From an uncultured Prevotella sp. (lineage in GTDB: Bacteria > Bacteroidota > Bacteroidia > Bacteroidales > Bacteroidaceae): 24,892 nt of DNA. Where the stretch lies: the NCBI GenBank assembly GCA_900551985.1, contig URYG01000020.1, positions 1-24,892 of the forward strand, given 5' to 3'. This document shows, one piece after another, positions 6,669-16,900 of the stretch (position 1 is the first letter of the stretch; each line of letters begins with the position of its first letter). Under the pieces are notes generated by a model. It ran no database searches. It worked only from the letters and a program-made list of their open reading frames with translations, and was not told the DNA's origin. A program made the translations under genes and the position numbers.

Positions 6669-7640
6669 TCAATTCTTGTGATAGACACGAACATAATCAA
6701 CATTGTATTTCAGAGGGAAATGAGATAAATCAGGAGTACCTCCATTACTACCTATCGCCAGATTCAATATAATATAATGCTTTATGGCACTCGAAGTAAA
6801 GGGATTTTCAAAATTATCACCATAACCCTTATTGTATGTAGTAGACAAATCTATCTTATTAAGAAGTTCTCCGTCCACATAAATAGACATATATTTTTCA
6901 TCCCAATCCATTCTCCATACATGAAATTTCTGCGCCCAATCCTTATCCTTACTTGTGAAATGAGAATAAGGGGTGACAGACTCATTCCAAATAGCTTTCC
7001 ACAAGCCATTGTCTCCCCAACAAGCATTTGCCAATATAGACGGGCGCCCATTCTTAATGTAAAATTCCAAGATATCTACTTCTCCATTATTTGGCCATTC
7101 CCATTTATCACCAAGCAGCCATATTGCTGGCCAACTTCCTGAAGTTGTAGGTATTTTTGCTCGAACTTCAATTCTTCCAAAGTGAAAAGAAAAACTATTT
7201 TGGGTGGTAACACTGCTTGATGTAAACTCAGCATACTTACGTTGTAGCTTCCAATCTCCACTATCTGCAACATAGTTAGGGTTTACAACTCTCTCCTTGC
7301 GTCCTTCTATAACTAAGCAACCTCCTGAAACGGTTGCGTTTTTGTTTTGATACCACTGGAGTTCATTGTTTCTCTGAAATCCCTCCTCACAAGACCATTC
7401 CTTGCCAGGAATACCATCAATATCAAATTCATCATGCCAAATCAAAGAATAACCATCATAATTTGTCACAGGAGTATTCTTTGCCATTGGCTTATAACTT
7501 GTAGAATCTACAACTTCGGATGGAAGATTGCCTTTATCTCCCTTATCGTCACTTATCTCAGAAGAACTACTACAAGCTATCCAAAGAGACATAGCCATTA
7601 CTAAAAATAATGAATTCATATTTTTTACTTTCTTTTTCAT
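6669..7640 (-). CDS. GH16 family surface endo-glycoside hydrolase lipoprotein
   Basis: A 323-residue protein with a lipobox ending at Cys23 (LWIAC) followed by a serine/acidic linker, so probably a surface lipoprotein. Residues about 60-323 form a GH16 jelly-roll. It begins with YSLIWHDEFD, carries the catalytic signature E187-V-D189-I-L-E192 (ExDxxE: nucleophile E187, acid/base E192) and ends in VDYVRVYHKN as is usual. GH16 enzymes are retaining endo-hydrolases of beta-1,3/1,4-glucans or beta-galactans; the subfamily cannot be fixed here. Because the operon also encodes a GH53 galactanase, a galactan-type substrate is the likelier inference. It is the last gene of the PUL operon, 75 bases after susD with a strong hairpin in between. 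Its own terminator was not found. Confidence 0.92.
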   Translation of the reverse strand: MKKKVKNMNSLFLVMAMSLWIACSSSSEISDDKGDKGNLPSEVVDSTSYKPMAKNTPVTNYDGYSLIWHDEFDIDGIPGKEWSCEEGFQRNNELQWYQNKNATVSGGCLVIEGRKERVVNPNYVADSGDWKLQRKYAEFTSSSVTTQNSFSFHFGRIEVRAKIPTTSGSWPAIWLLGDKWEWPNNGEVDILEFYIKNGRPSILANACWGDNGLWKAIWNESVTPYSHFTSKDKDWAQKFHVWRMDWDEKYMSIYVDGELLNKIDLSTTYNKGYGDNFENPFTSSAIKHYIILNLAIGSNGGTPDLSHFPLKYNVDYVRVYHKN

Positions 7641-7664
7641 TTTGTTTGGGTATTAGCTAACAGT

Positions 7665-7706
7665 AGAAAGAGTGCTTATTGCATTTTTCTCATAAGCACT
7701 CTTTCT
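7665..7706 (-). repeat. Intercistronic 15-bp hairpin between SusD and GH16 genes
   Basis: AGAAAGAGTGCTTAT (7665-7679) is perfectly complementary to ATAAGCACTCTTTCT (7692-7706), with a 12-base loop. On the transcribed (minus) strand there is no T-run after the stem, so it is more like an mRNA-stabilising or partial-attenuation structure than a full terminator. Confidence 0.8.
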
Positions 7707-7715
7707 GTATCAAGT

Positions 7716-9320
7716 TTACTTCCACAATTCATTTTGGGTCAACATTGGATTGCTATCCAATTCTGTTTGTGGAATAGGCCACACATACTCTTGCTCACCT
7801 TTATAATTTCTAAATTCGTAAGCAAACTTGTAAGTCGAAGCTTCATTGTTAATATTGTCTACAGCTTCTTTTAAAGTATGCCAACGATACAAATCAAACA
7901 AGCGCAAGCCTTCGAATGCCAATTCCACTCGGCGCTCATGTCGCACAACTTCCCTCAATTTTTCCTGAGAGAGTCCAGTCCCTTCCACAGCTTCCACGGT
8001 TGGCATACCTGCTCTTTGTCTTACTTCATCTATCAACTTTACAGCCTCGTCTAAATTTTGATTTTTCTCAATATAAGCCTCAGCCAAAGACAGCAAGACC
8101 TCTGCATACCTAATCAAGTAGAAGTCCTGACCAGAGTCCCATGAGGTTGACCATCCCAAAGCTGGATTAAAATACTTCAGTACATAAACAGTAGAGAAAG
8201 AAGCAGCCGAGCCTCCATAATTCCAATCAGCAGAGCCCCATGTCATACCTGGAAGATATAGCGTAGCCTTAAGACGAGGATCACGATTTTCATATCGAGT
8301 ACCAGTAGCAGACCACAAATCAGGACTTCCATCAACGATATTGCAAACATCATCTTTCTTGGCATAAGGAGTACCATCCAACTGATAGTAGGCATCAGCC
8401 AAGTCAACAGTACCATTGATTGCCTCCAAAGGAGAGCCCCAATGGCCTCCAATTGCATTACCTTCACCCTTACCAGGACCTTCATATCTTACTCCCCAGA
8501 TAATTTCATTACAACTTTCGTTATCTTCAGTAAATAATGTGGTATAATCAGGGAATAAAGAATACCCCAGAGTTAATACTTTTTGATAAGCATTGATTGC
8601 AGCGTCCCACTTTTCATTATAGAGAGCGATTCTACCCAACAAGCTTAGAGCTGCACCTTTCGTGATTCTTCCCCGCTCTGTAGTTTCCTGTGGTAATATA
8701 TTTGCCGCGTTTTGTACATCTTGCATGATGTTGTTAACAATAGTAGCCTTATCGGTTTTCTCACAATTAGCATCTGTCAAGCTTTGAGTTGCAGTAATAT
8801 AAGGCACATCCTGATAAGTCATCGTCAGATTCAAATACATCAAAGAGCGAATCACAATAGCCTCTGCCTTATACTGTTCTTTTGCATTCTCATCCATATC
8901 CACCTTATCCACATTGCTAATCAAACTATTACAACGTTTTATCGCCTCATAGTTTGCTGCCCAATATGTTTCGATAAGTCGAGAGCTGCTAGATTGAGTG
9001 CCATTACAAATATCATAACCCGGCATCCATCCACTCCAGTTGAAACGTCCACCATTATCTGTCATGGCATCCATATTCAAAGGACCACAACCATTCCATT
9101 TGTTTTGATCAGATGCATCATTATACAAGAACCCATTCTGTAAAGCATCATAACATGCAGCCAATCCTTCCTTGGCATCATCTGAAGTTTTCCAGAAAGT
9201 ATTCTTTGATACAGAAGTAAGAGAATCTTTCTGTAAAAAATCATCCGAACAAGACGTAATGCTCAGCAATGCTCCGCAAAAGAGCATTCCAATGATATAT
9301 TTATTTGTTTTTAATCTCAT
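7716..9320 (-). CDS. SusD/RagB-family glycan-binding lipoprotein (galactan PUL)
   Basis: A 534-residue protein with a lipobox ending at Cys24 (LSITSC) followed by SDD, in keeping with surface export in Bacteroidetes. The SusD fold is recognisable from the N-terminal FLQKDSLTSVSKNTFWKT and the TPR-like helices in the first half (RSLMYLNLTMTYQDVPYI, ALSLLGRIALYNEKW). The C-terminal RagB/SusD region has YLIRYAEVLLSLAEAYIEKN, then VVRHERRVELAFEGLRLFDLYRW and closing WPIPQTELDSNP. It forms the lid of the SusCD pedal-bin transporter and binds oligosaccharide at the cell surface. It lies 12 bases after the SusC gene in the same operon. Expected substrate is the beta-1,4-galactan cut by the GH53 enzyme (inference). 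Confidence 0.96.
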   Translation of the reverse strand: MRLKTNKYIIGMLFCGALLSITSCSDDFLQKDSLTSVSKNTFWKTSDDAKEGLAACYDALQNGFLYNDASDQNKWNGCGPLNMDAMTDNGGRFNWSGWMPGYDICNGTQSSSSRLIETYWAANYEAIKRCNSLISNVDKVDMDENAKEQYKAEAIVIRSLMYLNLTMTYQDVPYITATQSLTDANCEKTDKATIVNNIMQDVQNAANILPQETTERGRITKGAALSLLGRIALYNEKWDAAINAYQKVLTLGYSLFPDYTTLFTEDNESCNEIIWGVRYEGPGKGEGNAIGGHWGSPLEAINGTVDLADAYYQLDGTPYAKKDDVCNIVDGSPDLWSATGTRYENRDPRLKATLYLPGMTWGSADWNYGGSAASFSTVYVLKYFNPALGWSTSWDSGQDFYLIRYAEVLLSLAEAYIEKNQNLDEAVKLIDEVRQRAGMPTVEAVEGTGLSQEKLREVVRHERRVELAFEGLRLFDLYRWHTLKEAVDNINNEASTYKFAYEFRNYKGEQEYVWPIPQTELDSNPMLTQNELWK

Positions 9321-9332
9321 ATCTTGAATCCT

Positions 9333-12300
9333 TTAGAAATTAATATTTACACCAAATGAGAATGACTTCACGTTAGGGTGAACATCACCTCTGGTATCAC
9401 CACTATTTTTCTCTGGGTCATAGTTTTTCAACGATGTAATCGTCAGAAGATTTGAAGCTTGCACATAAACTCTCAAACTAGAAGCACCAATATAGCGAAT
9501 CAAATTCTTATCAAACGTATATCCCAATTCTATATTTTTTAATCTCAGATAGTCAGCCTTATTCAACCAGAAAGAAGAATACTTCTCATTGAAAGCATTA
9601 CCCAATTTTGGCATAGAACCATTAGGGTTACTCTCACTCCAGCGATCAAGCCAACGAGTAGTCATATTTCCACCATTAGTAATGGTTGCTTGCTCCCAAT
9701 AATAACGGTAAATACCACTTACACCCTGCCAGAAAGTATTGAAATCAATGTTCTTCCAGCTAAAGCCTAACGTAAACGAATAGGTCATCTTAGGGAATGG
9801 ATTTCCAATAATCTGACGGTCAGAATCATCAATATTGCCATCATCGTTCAAATCTTCATACATTATATCACCCAAAGATGGAACCAAGCCATTCTGCTTG
9901 ATGACATCTCCCTTGCTATTTGTTCGGTTCAGGTCTGCTTCCGTACGATACAGCCCAACTGCTTTCAGACCATAGTAAGAGCCTATAGGATATCCCTCAC
10001 GATTTATAGTCTGACCGCTATAGGTATCAATACCTTTATTGTCTATAATCTTATTTCTTACAGAAGATAAGCTGAAACCTGCATGCCAAGCCCAATCACC
10101 TAAATGGTCCTGATAGTTCGTTGCCAATTCCCAACCACGATTTCTCACCTTACCTGCATTCTGATAAGGAGCAGAAAGGTTACCCAAGAAGGTTGTAGGC
10201 ATAGACAACTGCAGAAGGATATCAGAAGTTACCTTATTGAAATAATCAAAAGTTACATTAATCTTCTGATTCCAAAAAGCAGCATCAAAGCCCAAATCTG
10301 TTATGGTCGTAGTTTCCCATTTTATATCATCATTGGCTACTATGTCCTCAGCCATACCAATCTGCTTGTCATTGCCAAAATAGTAGTTATAGTAGGCTCC
10401 CATCGTTGGAGTGTATGCATAGTTACCAATCTCCTGATTGCCCAATTTACCCCAGCTTGCACGAATTTTCAGATAAGACAGAGGCTCTACGTTCTGCATA
10501 AAGTTTTCATTTGTGAGCACCCAAGCTCCAGAGAGAGATGGGAAAGTTGCATATCTATGAGCCTTAGGCATACGTGAAGAACCATCATGACGGATGTTGA
10601 ACTCAAACAAATACTTATCTGCATAATTATAATTCAAACGACCAAAAAATGATTGCATAGAGTACTCAGCACCATTTCCACCAGTATAATCATTCTTTGT
10701 AGCAGAATCAAGTTCATATAGATTATCCGTAGCAAATCCTTCTTTATAACCATGGAAATTTCCCTCATCGTAGTCTTGAATGGAATGACCTATAAGAACA
10801 TTTATCTTATGCTCTTTAATCTCCGTATTATAGGTCAATATATTCTCATTCAGATAACTTTGATTCAACCAATGATATTGATACAGGCTATTGTTGTCAT
10901 CACGATAGAGCACATTACCCTCTGCGTCATATTTTGCTGACTTTTGGCTATAATATTTCGTATCATTCATATAATACTTATAAGCCAAACTTGTTCTGAA
11001 CTTCAGACCTTTAACGATATCAACCTCAGCAAACACATTTCCATCAAAACGGTAACCTCTATTCTCGTTATGTCCCAAGTTCATCATTTGAACAGGATTT
11101 TTAAATGTGCTGAAACTAATATCACTACCATCTACACATCCATACTCGCCATTAGAATATGTAACAGGCACGGTAGGACGAGTAAACCATGACAATGTAC
11201 GCATCAAATCAGAAACAGAAGCACCAGAAGTGAAGTTCTCCTTAGAACCCGATAAATTCAAGCCAAACTTGAAAATTCCTAATTTAGCATCAACATTTGA
11301 ACGGAAATTAAAACGTTCGTATCCAGTTCTCTTCAACACACCTTCCTGATTGAGATAACCCACAGAGGTCATATAATGCACATCCGATGTACCGCCAGTC
11401 ACTGACAAATTATGCTGTGTCATAGGAGCTGTACGGAAAATGGCATCATTCCAATTGGTGTTCGCAAAATGATCAGGATCAGAGCCATCTTGTATTTTCT
11501 GCAACATATCTGCCGTATAAGCTTCACGATTGTTGCTTTCATTATACATTTTAGCCCAATTATAGCCATCTACATACTCTGGAAGAATCGCTGTTTTCTG
11601 AACAGTATAACTTCCAGAATAATTGATTGTTGGTTTAGAAGCAGAGCCACGTTTGGTTGTTATCAAAATTACACCATTGGCAGCACGGACACCATAAATT
11701 GCTGCAGAAGCTGCATCCTTCAATACAGACACATTATCAATATCTGATGGTGCAATCTGCTGGATCTGCGCAACAGAAGCTTCAACACCATCAATAAGGA
11801 CCATAGGATCATTGTTGCCAAAAGTACCGATACCACGAATACGAATTTCAGGAGTATCACCCCCAGCAAGCCCTCCATTACTGGTTAATGTCACACCAGG
11901 CAAACGCCCCTGTAAGAGGTTAGTAGCATTAGCTGCCGGAATATCCTTCAAGTCTTTACTTGTTACAGAAGCTACAGAACCCGTCAAGTTTGCCTTCTTT
12001 TGAGTTCCATAACCAACAACAACGACCTCATCCATAACCTTGGCATCATCCTTCAAGGTGATAGTAATATTATTACCATTAGCCGGTTTCACCTCTGCTT
12101 CCTTCATACCGACATAGGTTGCCACCAAGGTCGCACCAGAATTTGCCTCAATTGTAAAATTACCGTCCAAATCCGTTGCTACTCCATTCCGTGTACCCTT
12201 TTCCATAATGGTAGCTCCAATAATAGGTTCACCGGAGACATCCACAATCTTACCCTTATAAAAGATTTTAGACTGCGCCATTGCTAGTTGAGAGCTACCC

Positions 12301-12365
12301 AAAAGCAAGCAAGCCAATAGGCCCTTGCTAAAATTTAAATACTTTTTTCTTTTTAACAAAGTCAT
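9333..12365 (-). CDS. SusC/RagA-family TonB-dependent transporter (galactan PUL)
   Basis: A full-length outer-membrane transporter of 1010 residues with a signal peptide ending AMAQ. It has an N-terminal CarboxypepD_reg-like domain (about 32-115, GEPIIGATIMEKGT), a TonB-box-like segment (MDEVVVVGYGTQ), the SusC plug motif VSVLKDAASAAIYGVRAANG and a 22-strand barrel ending in SFGVNINF. It imports oligosaccharides into the periplasm using TonB energy, with the adjacent SusD as lid. The gene starts 12 bases after the GH53 stop codon and 12 bases before the SusD start, so the three are certainly one operon. Base composition is visibly more A+T-rich than in the second SusC gene of the window. Confidence 0.97.
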   Translation of the reverse strand: MTLLKRKKYLNFSKGLLACLLLGSSQLAMAQSKIFYKGKIVDVSGEPIIGATIMEKGTRNGVATDLDGNFTIEANSGATLVATYVGMKEAEVKPANGNNITITLKDDAKVMDEVVVVGYGTQKKANLTGSVASVTSKDLKDIPAANATNLLQGRLPGVTLTSNGGLAGGDTPEIRIRGIGTFGNNDPMVLIDGVEASVAQIQQIAPSDIDNVSVLKDAASAAIYGVRAANGVILITTKRGSASKPTINYSGSYTVQKTAILPEYVDGYNWAKMYNESNNREAYTADMLQKIQDGSDPDHFANTNWNDAIFRTAPMTQHNLSVTGGTSDVHYMTSVGYLNQEGVLKRTGYERFNFRSNVDAKLGIFKFGLNLSGSKENFTSGASVSDLMRTLSWFTRPTVPVTYSNGEYGCVDGSDISFSTFKNPVQMMNLGHNENRGYRFDGNVFAEVDIVKGLKFRTSLAYKYYMNDTKYYSQKSAKYDAEGNVLYRDDNNSLYQYHWLNQSYLNENILTYNTEIKEHKINVLIGHSIQDYDEGNFHGYKEGFATDNLYELDSATKNDYTGGNGAEYSMQSFFGRLNYNYADKYLFEFNIRHDGSSRMPKAHRYATFPSLSGAWVLTNENFMQNVEPLSYLKIRASWGKLGNQEIGNYAYTPTMGAYYNYYFGNDKQIGMAEDIVANDDIKWETTTITDLGFDAAFWNQKINVTFDYFNKVTSDILLQLSMPTTFLGNLSAPYQNAGKVRNRGWELATNYQDHLGDWAWHAGFSLSSVRNKIIDNKGIDTYSGQTINREGYPIGSYYGLKAVGLYRTEADLNRTNSKGDVIKQNGLVPSLGDIMYEDLNDDGNIDDSDRQIIGNPFPKMTYSFTLGFSWKNIDFNTFWQGVSGIYRYYWEQATITNGGNMTTRWLDRWSESNPNGSMPKLGNAFNEKYSSFWLNKADYLRLKNIELGYTFDKNLIRYIGASSLRVYVQASNLLTITSLKNYDPEKNSGDTRGDVHPNVKSFSFGVNINF

Positions 12366-12377
12366 ATTACAAGTTAT

Positions 12378-13880
12378 TTAGTTTGACCAAGAATTAGAAA
12401 TTACCTGAGTTTTACTAGTTGTACTAATCTCATACAATCTATCATCCCATTTTCCTTGTTGAGATTCCGGTACGGTTTCTTTTGCAGTCCAAACACTGTC
12501 ACTTAAGAAATAATAAGCACCAGTTTGACCTTGTAAAAGATGAGTTGTAAACGTATAGGTATTACTTGAACCAATTTGATTCATTGGGAAAATCTGCCAA
12601 TTACCATTAGCATCTGCTGTAAATTCTCCTGTAATATATCCCTTAGCAGAACTACCAGCGTTGCTCATATCCACATTAAACGTAACGGCAACATTATTCT
12701 CTGAATAGAACTCTATACCTCCATGATTATGAAGCTGATTATTAAAATCAAAAAATGCCACATTTTCCCAATTAGAGCCAACACCCCATAATGTTACATT
12801 GGTAGAAGACACCCATTCAGGAGCCCAGGCAATAACACCAGCTCCTCCATTATTTCTAACAGCCTCTTTTACCTCTACCAAAAAGTCCTTTTGTAGTTGA
12901 GGACATGGTTTTTCTGGATAGCCAGTAGCCATTTTACTCATCAAGTTATGGCAATTATCATTCCATTCTCTCGTCCAAATATGACCAGTCTCTGCAACCA
13001 GAACCTTTATACCATAAGTTTTGTACAAATCCGAAGTAAACTCACCCAACTGCGCAGGTGTATAAGACTGCCATTGAGGATAATACGACAAGCCCAGCAT
13101 ATCAAAGTTGCGAATATTCAAAGCTTTCAAATTACCAACCCAGTTTTTTGCATCATTAGGATTCATTGCAACATGAAGTACGGTCTTTATATTCGTTCCA
13201 TACATTTCATTAAAATCAGAAATGGCTTTCAACCCTGCATTAAACAACTGTACATTACGGGCATAATCCACTGGCTCCAACAAAGAATTATCAGCAACCA
13301 TGATATTCTTATTGGTCTCATTGCCTATTTGTACCATATTGGGCAACAAGTTTTCACTGCGAAGATTTTTCAAAGTTGCGATTGTATAATTATATACTGA
13401 ATCTGCCAAAGTTGGAGTATCATCCACCACAGAAGCCCAAGCTGCAGGAACTACATTCTGCTCTGGATCTGTCCATGTATCAGAGTAATGAAAATCCAAA
13501 AGAACATACATATTCAAAGCCTTAGCTCTCTTGATACTCTTTTTTACATCAGACAGCGTAGAATAATTTGTCCAAGTAGGATTATGCCACAATCGTAAAC
13601 GAATCAAATTTGCTCCATAAGAATTCATCAAGGTATAAGCATCTTTCACCACACCATTTTCCTTGAATTGCACACCGCAATCCTCAAGTTCATTGGTATA
13701 AGACAAATCTGCTCCCTTAAAGAAAGGCATAGCGTCAGTACTTCTACTACTCAGATTTGTTCTGATTGCAGAAGCCGTAGAGACTGCATTCTCTAGCTCA
13801 TAATTGTTCTGGCAGGAATTGCCAGCAACACAAAATGCAAAGCCTAGCAATGCACTTAGAATTTGTTTAATCTGTTTCAT
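12378..13880 (-). CDS. GH53 endo-beta-1,4-galactanase lipoprotein
   Basis: A 500-residue lipoprotein with a lipobox ending at Cys23 (AGNSC). The GH53 (beta/alpha)8 catalytic domain spans about 50-390. Family landmarks are FFKGADLSY at its start, NLIRLRLWHNP, LLDFHYSDTWTDP, the acid/base E188 in VQIGNETN and the nucleophile E297 in LVAETGH. GH53 enzymes hydrolyse internal beta-1,4-galactosyl bonds of type I arabinogalactan and pectic (RG-I) side chains. The last 100 residues (VTFNVDMSNAG to the end, with several exposed Trp and Tyr) form a separate beta-rich module that could bind carbohydrate, which I could not assign to a family. It is the first gene of the PUL operon, directly behind the promoter and the putative HTCS operator. 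Confidence 0.95.
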   Translation of the reverse strand: MKQIKQILSALLGFAFCVAGNSCQNNYELENAVSTASAIRTNLSSRSTDAMPFFKGADLSYTNELEDCGVQFKENGVVKDAYTLMNSYGANLIRLRLWHNPTWTNYSTLSDVKKSIKRAKALNMYVLLDFHYSDTWTDPEQNVVPAAWASVVDDTPTLADSVYNYTIATLKNLRSENLLPNMVQIGNETNKNIMVADNSLLEPVDYARNVQLFNAGLKAISDFNEMYGTNIKTVLHVAMNPNDAKNWVGNLKALNIRNFDMLGLSYYPQWQSYTPAQLGEFTSDLYKTYGIKVLVAETGHIWTREWNDNCHNLMSKMATGYPEKPCPQLQKDFLVEVKEAVRNNGGAGVIAWAPEWVSSTNVTLWGVGSNWENVAFFDFNNQLHNHGGIEFYSENNVAVTFNVDMSNAGSSAKGYITGEFTADANGNWQIFPMNQIGSSNTYTFTTHLLQGQTGAYYFLSDSVWTAKETVPESQQGKWDDRLYEISTTSKTQVISNSWSN

Positions 13881-13912
13881 TTTCCTTTTAGGTTAAAATT
13901 TAAATTGCGCTG

Positions 13913-13920
13913 CAAAATTA
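13913..13920 (-). promoter_or_regulatory. Galactan PUL promoter -7 element
   Basis: On the minus strand this reads TAATTTTG, matching TAnnTTTG. A start near 13906 leaves a leader of about 26 bases before the GH53 ATG. It serves GH53, SusC, SusD and GH16. Confidence 0.75.
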
Positions 13921-13946
13921 GTACTTTTGCCATTTATCGCCAAGTC

Positions 13947-13987
13947 CAAAACAGACAAAACCTAATACAAAACAGACAAAACTAATA
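13947..13987 (-). promoter_or_regulatory. Tandem 21-bp direct repeat, putative HTCS operator
   Basis: CAAAACAGACAAAAC occurs at 13947-13961 and again at 13968-13982, a period of 21 bp (two helical turns). In the transcribed direction each unit reads TATTAG followed by TTTTGTCTGTTTTG, one with an extra G. The proximal unit ends 26 bp before the -7 element, next to the expected -33 position. This is the layout of an AraC-type activator binding as a dimer beside RNA polymerase. The HTCS gene ends 12 bp away. Confidence 0.7.
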
Positions 13988-13999
13988 TCTAACCAGAAT

Positions 14000-16900
14000 T
14001 TACGAACTGTGCTCCTGCACAAATTGTTTCGGGGTCATCCCATACTCTGTCGCAAAGCATTTTGTGAAGTAAGAAGCATTAGAAATGCCTACCATATACA
14101 TAACTTCTGACACCGTAAAACGATTTTGTTTCAACAATTCCGCAGCCCTCTTCAAGCGCATCGTACGCAAAAAGTTTACTGGTGTTTTGCCAGTCAACTG
14201 TTTTATCTTTCGATAAAGTTGTTTTTGGTCAACCTTCAACAATTCTGCTATCATAGAAACATTAAATCCTTCTTTATCCATATTATTTTCAATGCACTTC
14301 AATAATTCCCTCATAAATAATTCATCTGGGCTTTCAACATTCTCTTCATCCACACCTGTTGAAGAGCTCATTATTTTTTCTATGTGGGCATTCTTCTTGA
14401 TATTCTGAGAATGTTTTATCAATCTAGCCACTTGAAGTAATAGTTTATTAAAGTCAAAAGGCTTAGATAAAAACACATCAACTCCGACCTTGATGCTCTG
14501 CATTTCTGTATCAAAATCATCTTTAGCAGTAAGCATTATGATAGGTATGTTTTCCGTCAACGCATTATGTTTGACTGTTCGCACGAAATCCAAACCGCTC
14601 ATGACAGGCATCATTTGGTCAACGATTATCAAATCTACCTTGTGACTCTGTAAAACGTCCAACCCTTCCTTTCCATCATACGCCTTGAAACATTTATACT
14701 TTTCACAAAGAGCAGAACACAAGAAGTCTACGACCTCCTCATTATCATCTATAATTAAAATTACCGGAAGATGCACTTCACTATTTTCCGGTTCGGATTC
14801 ATTTGCCAACAATTCACCATTAATTATGCTATTTTCTTTTAATGGTATAGACACCGTAAAGACTGCACCATTATCATTAGAGACAAACACTTTTCCCAAA
14901 TGCATCTCTATATACTTTTTAACTAAGTATAATCCTATTCCTGTGCCATAGTTTTCTTTGTTTTCAGTTTTACCTTGATAATGTTTTATAAATATCAAAG
15001 GTAATTCTTCCGAAAGAATACCACGTCCATTATCTCTTACAGAAAGCATAATCTCATTATCCTTCTGAACCAGATTTATTTTTATCTCTCCACAATTATC
15101 ATCAACATGCTTTATTGCATTTGACAACAAGTTCGTAAAAACCGATTCTATTTTTATCATATCAACATTCAACCACAACTCTTTCATCTGATGCGAAAAG
15201 TCTACAGCAATATTCTTCTCCCCTATAATTGGCGAGAAACTTGACATACAATTATTAATCAAAGAAACCAGTTCTACATGAGAACGCAAAACCTGATACT
15301 CTGATTCATACTCCGTTTGTTTATCATCTATTATTTTATAAATAAGACTATTCAACTTTAGTGCATTACGATGAATACCTTTCAACGTATCACGCATTTT
15401 TGAATTAGTACTTTCTGCCAACATTTTTCCTAAAGGAGCTATTATCAAACTCAAAGGCGTCTTCAACTCATGAGACACATTGACGAAAAAGTCCATTTTC
15501 ATTCTAGTTAACTCCATTGTTTTCTCCTTGGCTTTTCTTTCAAATATTTTCTCATTCTTTCGTTTCTGTATTTTTAATAGAGCCACCACACAACCTACAA
15601 ACAACAATAGATAGCTCATCCATGCCCATATTGACAAATACCATGGGAAAGGCACTTTAAAACTATACGTAGTTATGAGTGCATCCCTATCAACTTTTGG
15701 ATTAGTCAAACATATTTTCAGAATATTTTCACCACTAGGCATCACAGGATATTCCAACAGATTATTACCTGCTTTCATTTTTTTCCACTCGTGCTCATTA
15801 TTCCATTTATAATAAAAAACTTCTCCTGGAGAAGAATAGTCATAAGAAGCTAATTCTATGGAAATGTTTCTAAAAGATGAAAGCTGAACGTTTTTTTGAA
15901 AATGATGTCCTATAATAGGAATAAACACTGTATCGCAATACAATGCAGATATAACCGCTGCTTTTTTACGATACACCTTATCAAACTTGGCAACATTTAT
16001 TGTTGCCAATTCATCTTCGCCACCAAAAAGAATTCTTTTGTTAACAGCATCATAGACTGCACATTTAAAATGTTTGTCTATAATATAGCAAGGAAACACA
16101 TTTAGCGACTTCTTTTCTATATACGATATTCCATCTGCAGAAGAAATCCAAATGCGATTGCGAATACCAACAATAGAGTTCGCACTTCCATAAGAAATTT
16201 GATAAGGAACTTTATACTTTTTCTTATTCTTAATATCATATTTATAGATAGAGCCTTGATCTGAATACCAAATAGAATTGCCATCACAAATGAAATTATC
16301 AAGATAGATTCCTACCTGTTCATACGCACCACTAGAAGGATTAATACATATTAGTCCTTCATTTGTATTTGCCCAAATATTTCCTTTATAGTCCGCTTCT
16401 AACTTATATACTGACTTTATATGTTTTGAACCATAAAAATTCTTTTGAGAAAGCGCATAATGAGTCAAAGAACTCTTCAGTAAGTCTTTCTTGTTTATAA
16501 CAACAAGACCGCTCATATAAGTAGCTATCCACATTCTATGAGCATCGTCTTCGTAAATACCATAAGTCCAATTTGTATAATTCTGCCTGTCACCTATCTT
16601 AAAATACACAAATTGTTTTGTTCCATTGTCTAGTTTAGCAACTCCCCCATCAGTAGCAATCCAAATTTGTTTCTCTCGATCTTCATAAATTGCCCTGACA
16701 TTATTATTTCTTAATTTATAATAATCATTAGCTGTATTATACCAAACAGTCTTGTCTCTTGTCACATGAAGAAGACCATTCTCTCCTCCTAACCAGTAAT
16801 CATCATTCCTACCAACAAGTATATTCGTAAAAAGGTTGCCTTTACTGGTATTTATAAAATCAGATAGCTTTATCTCTTGAAGCAAAGGAGAGTGTTGATA

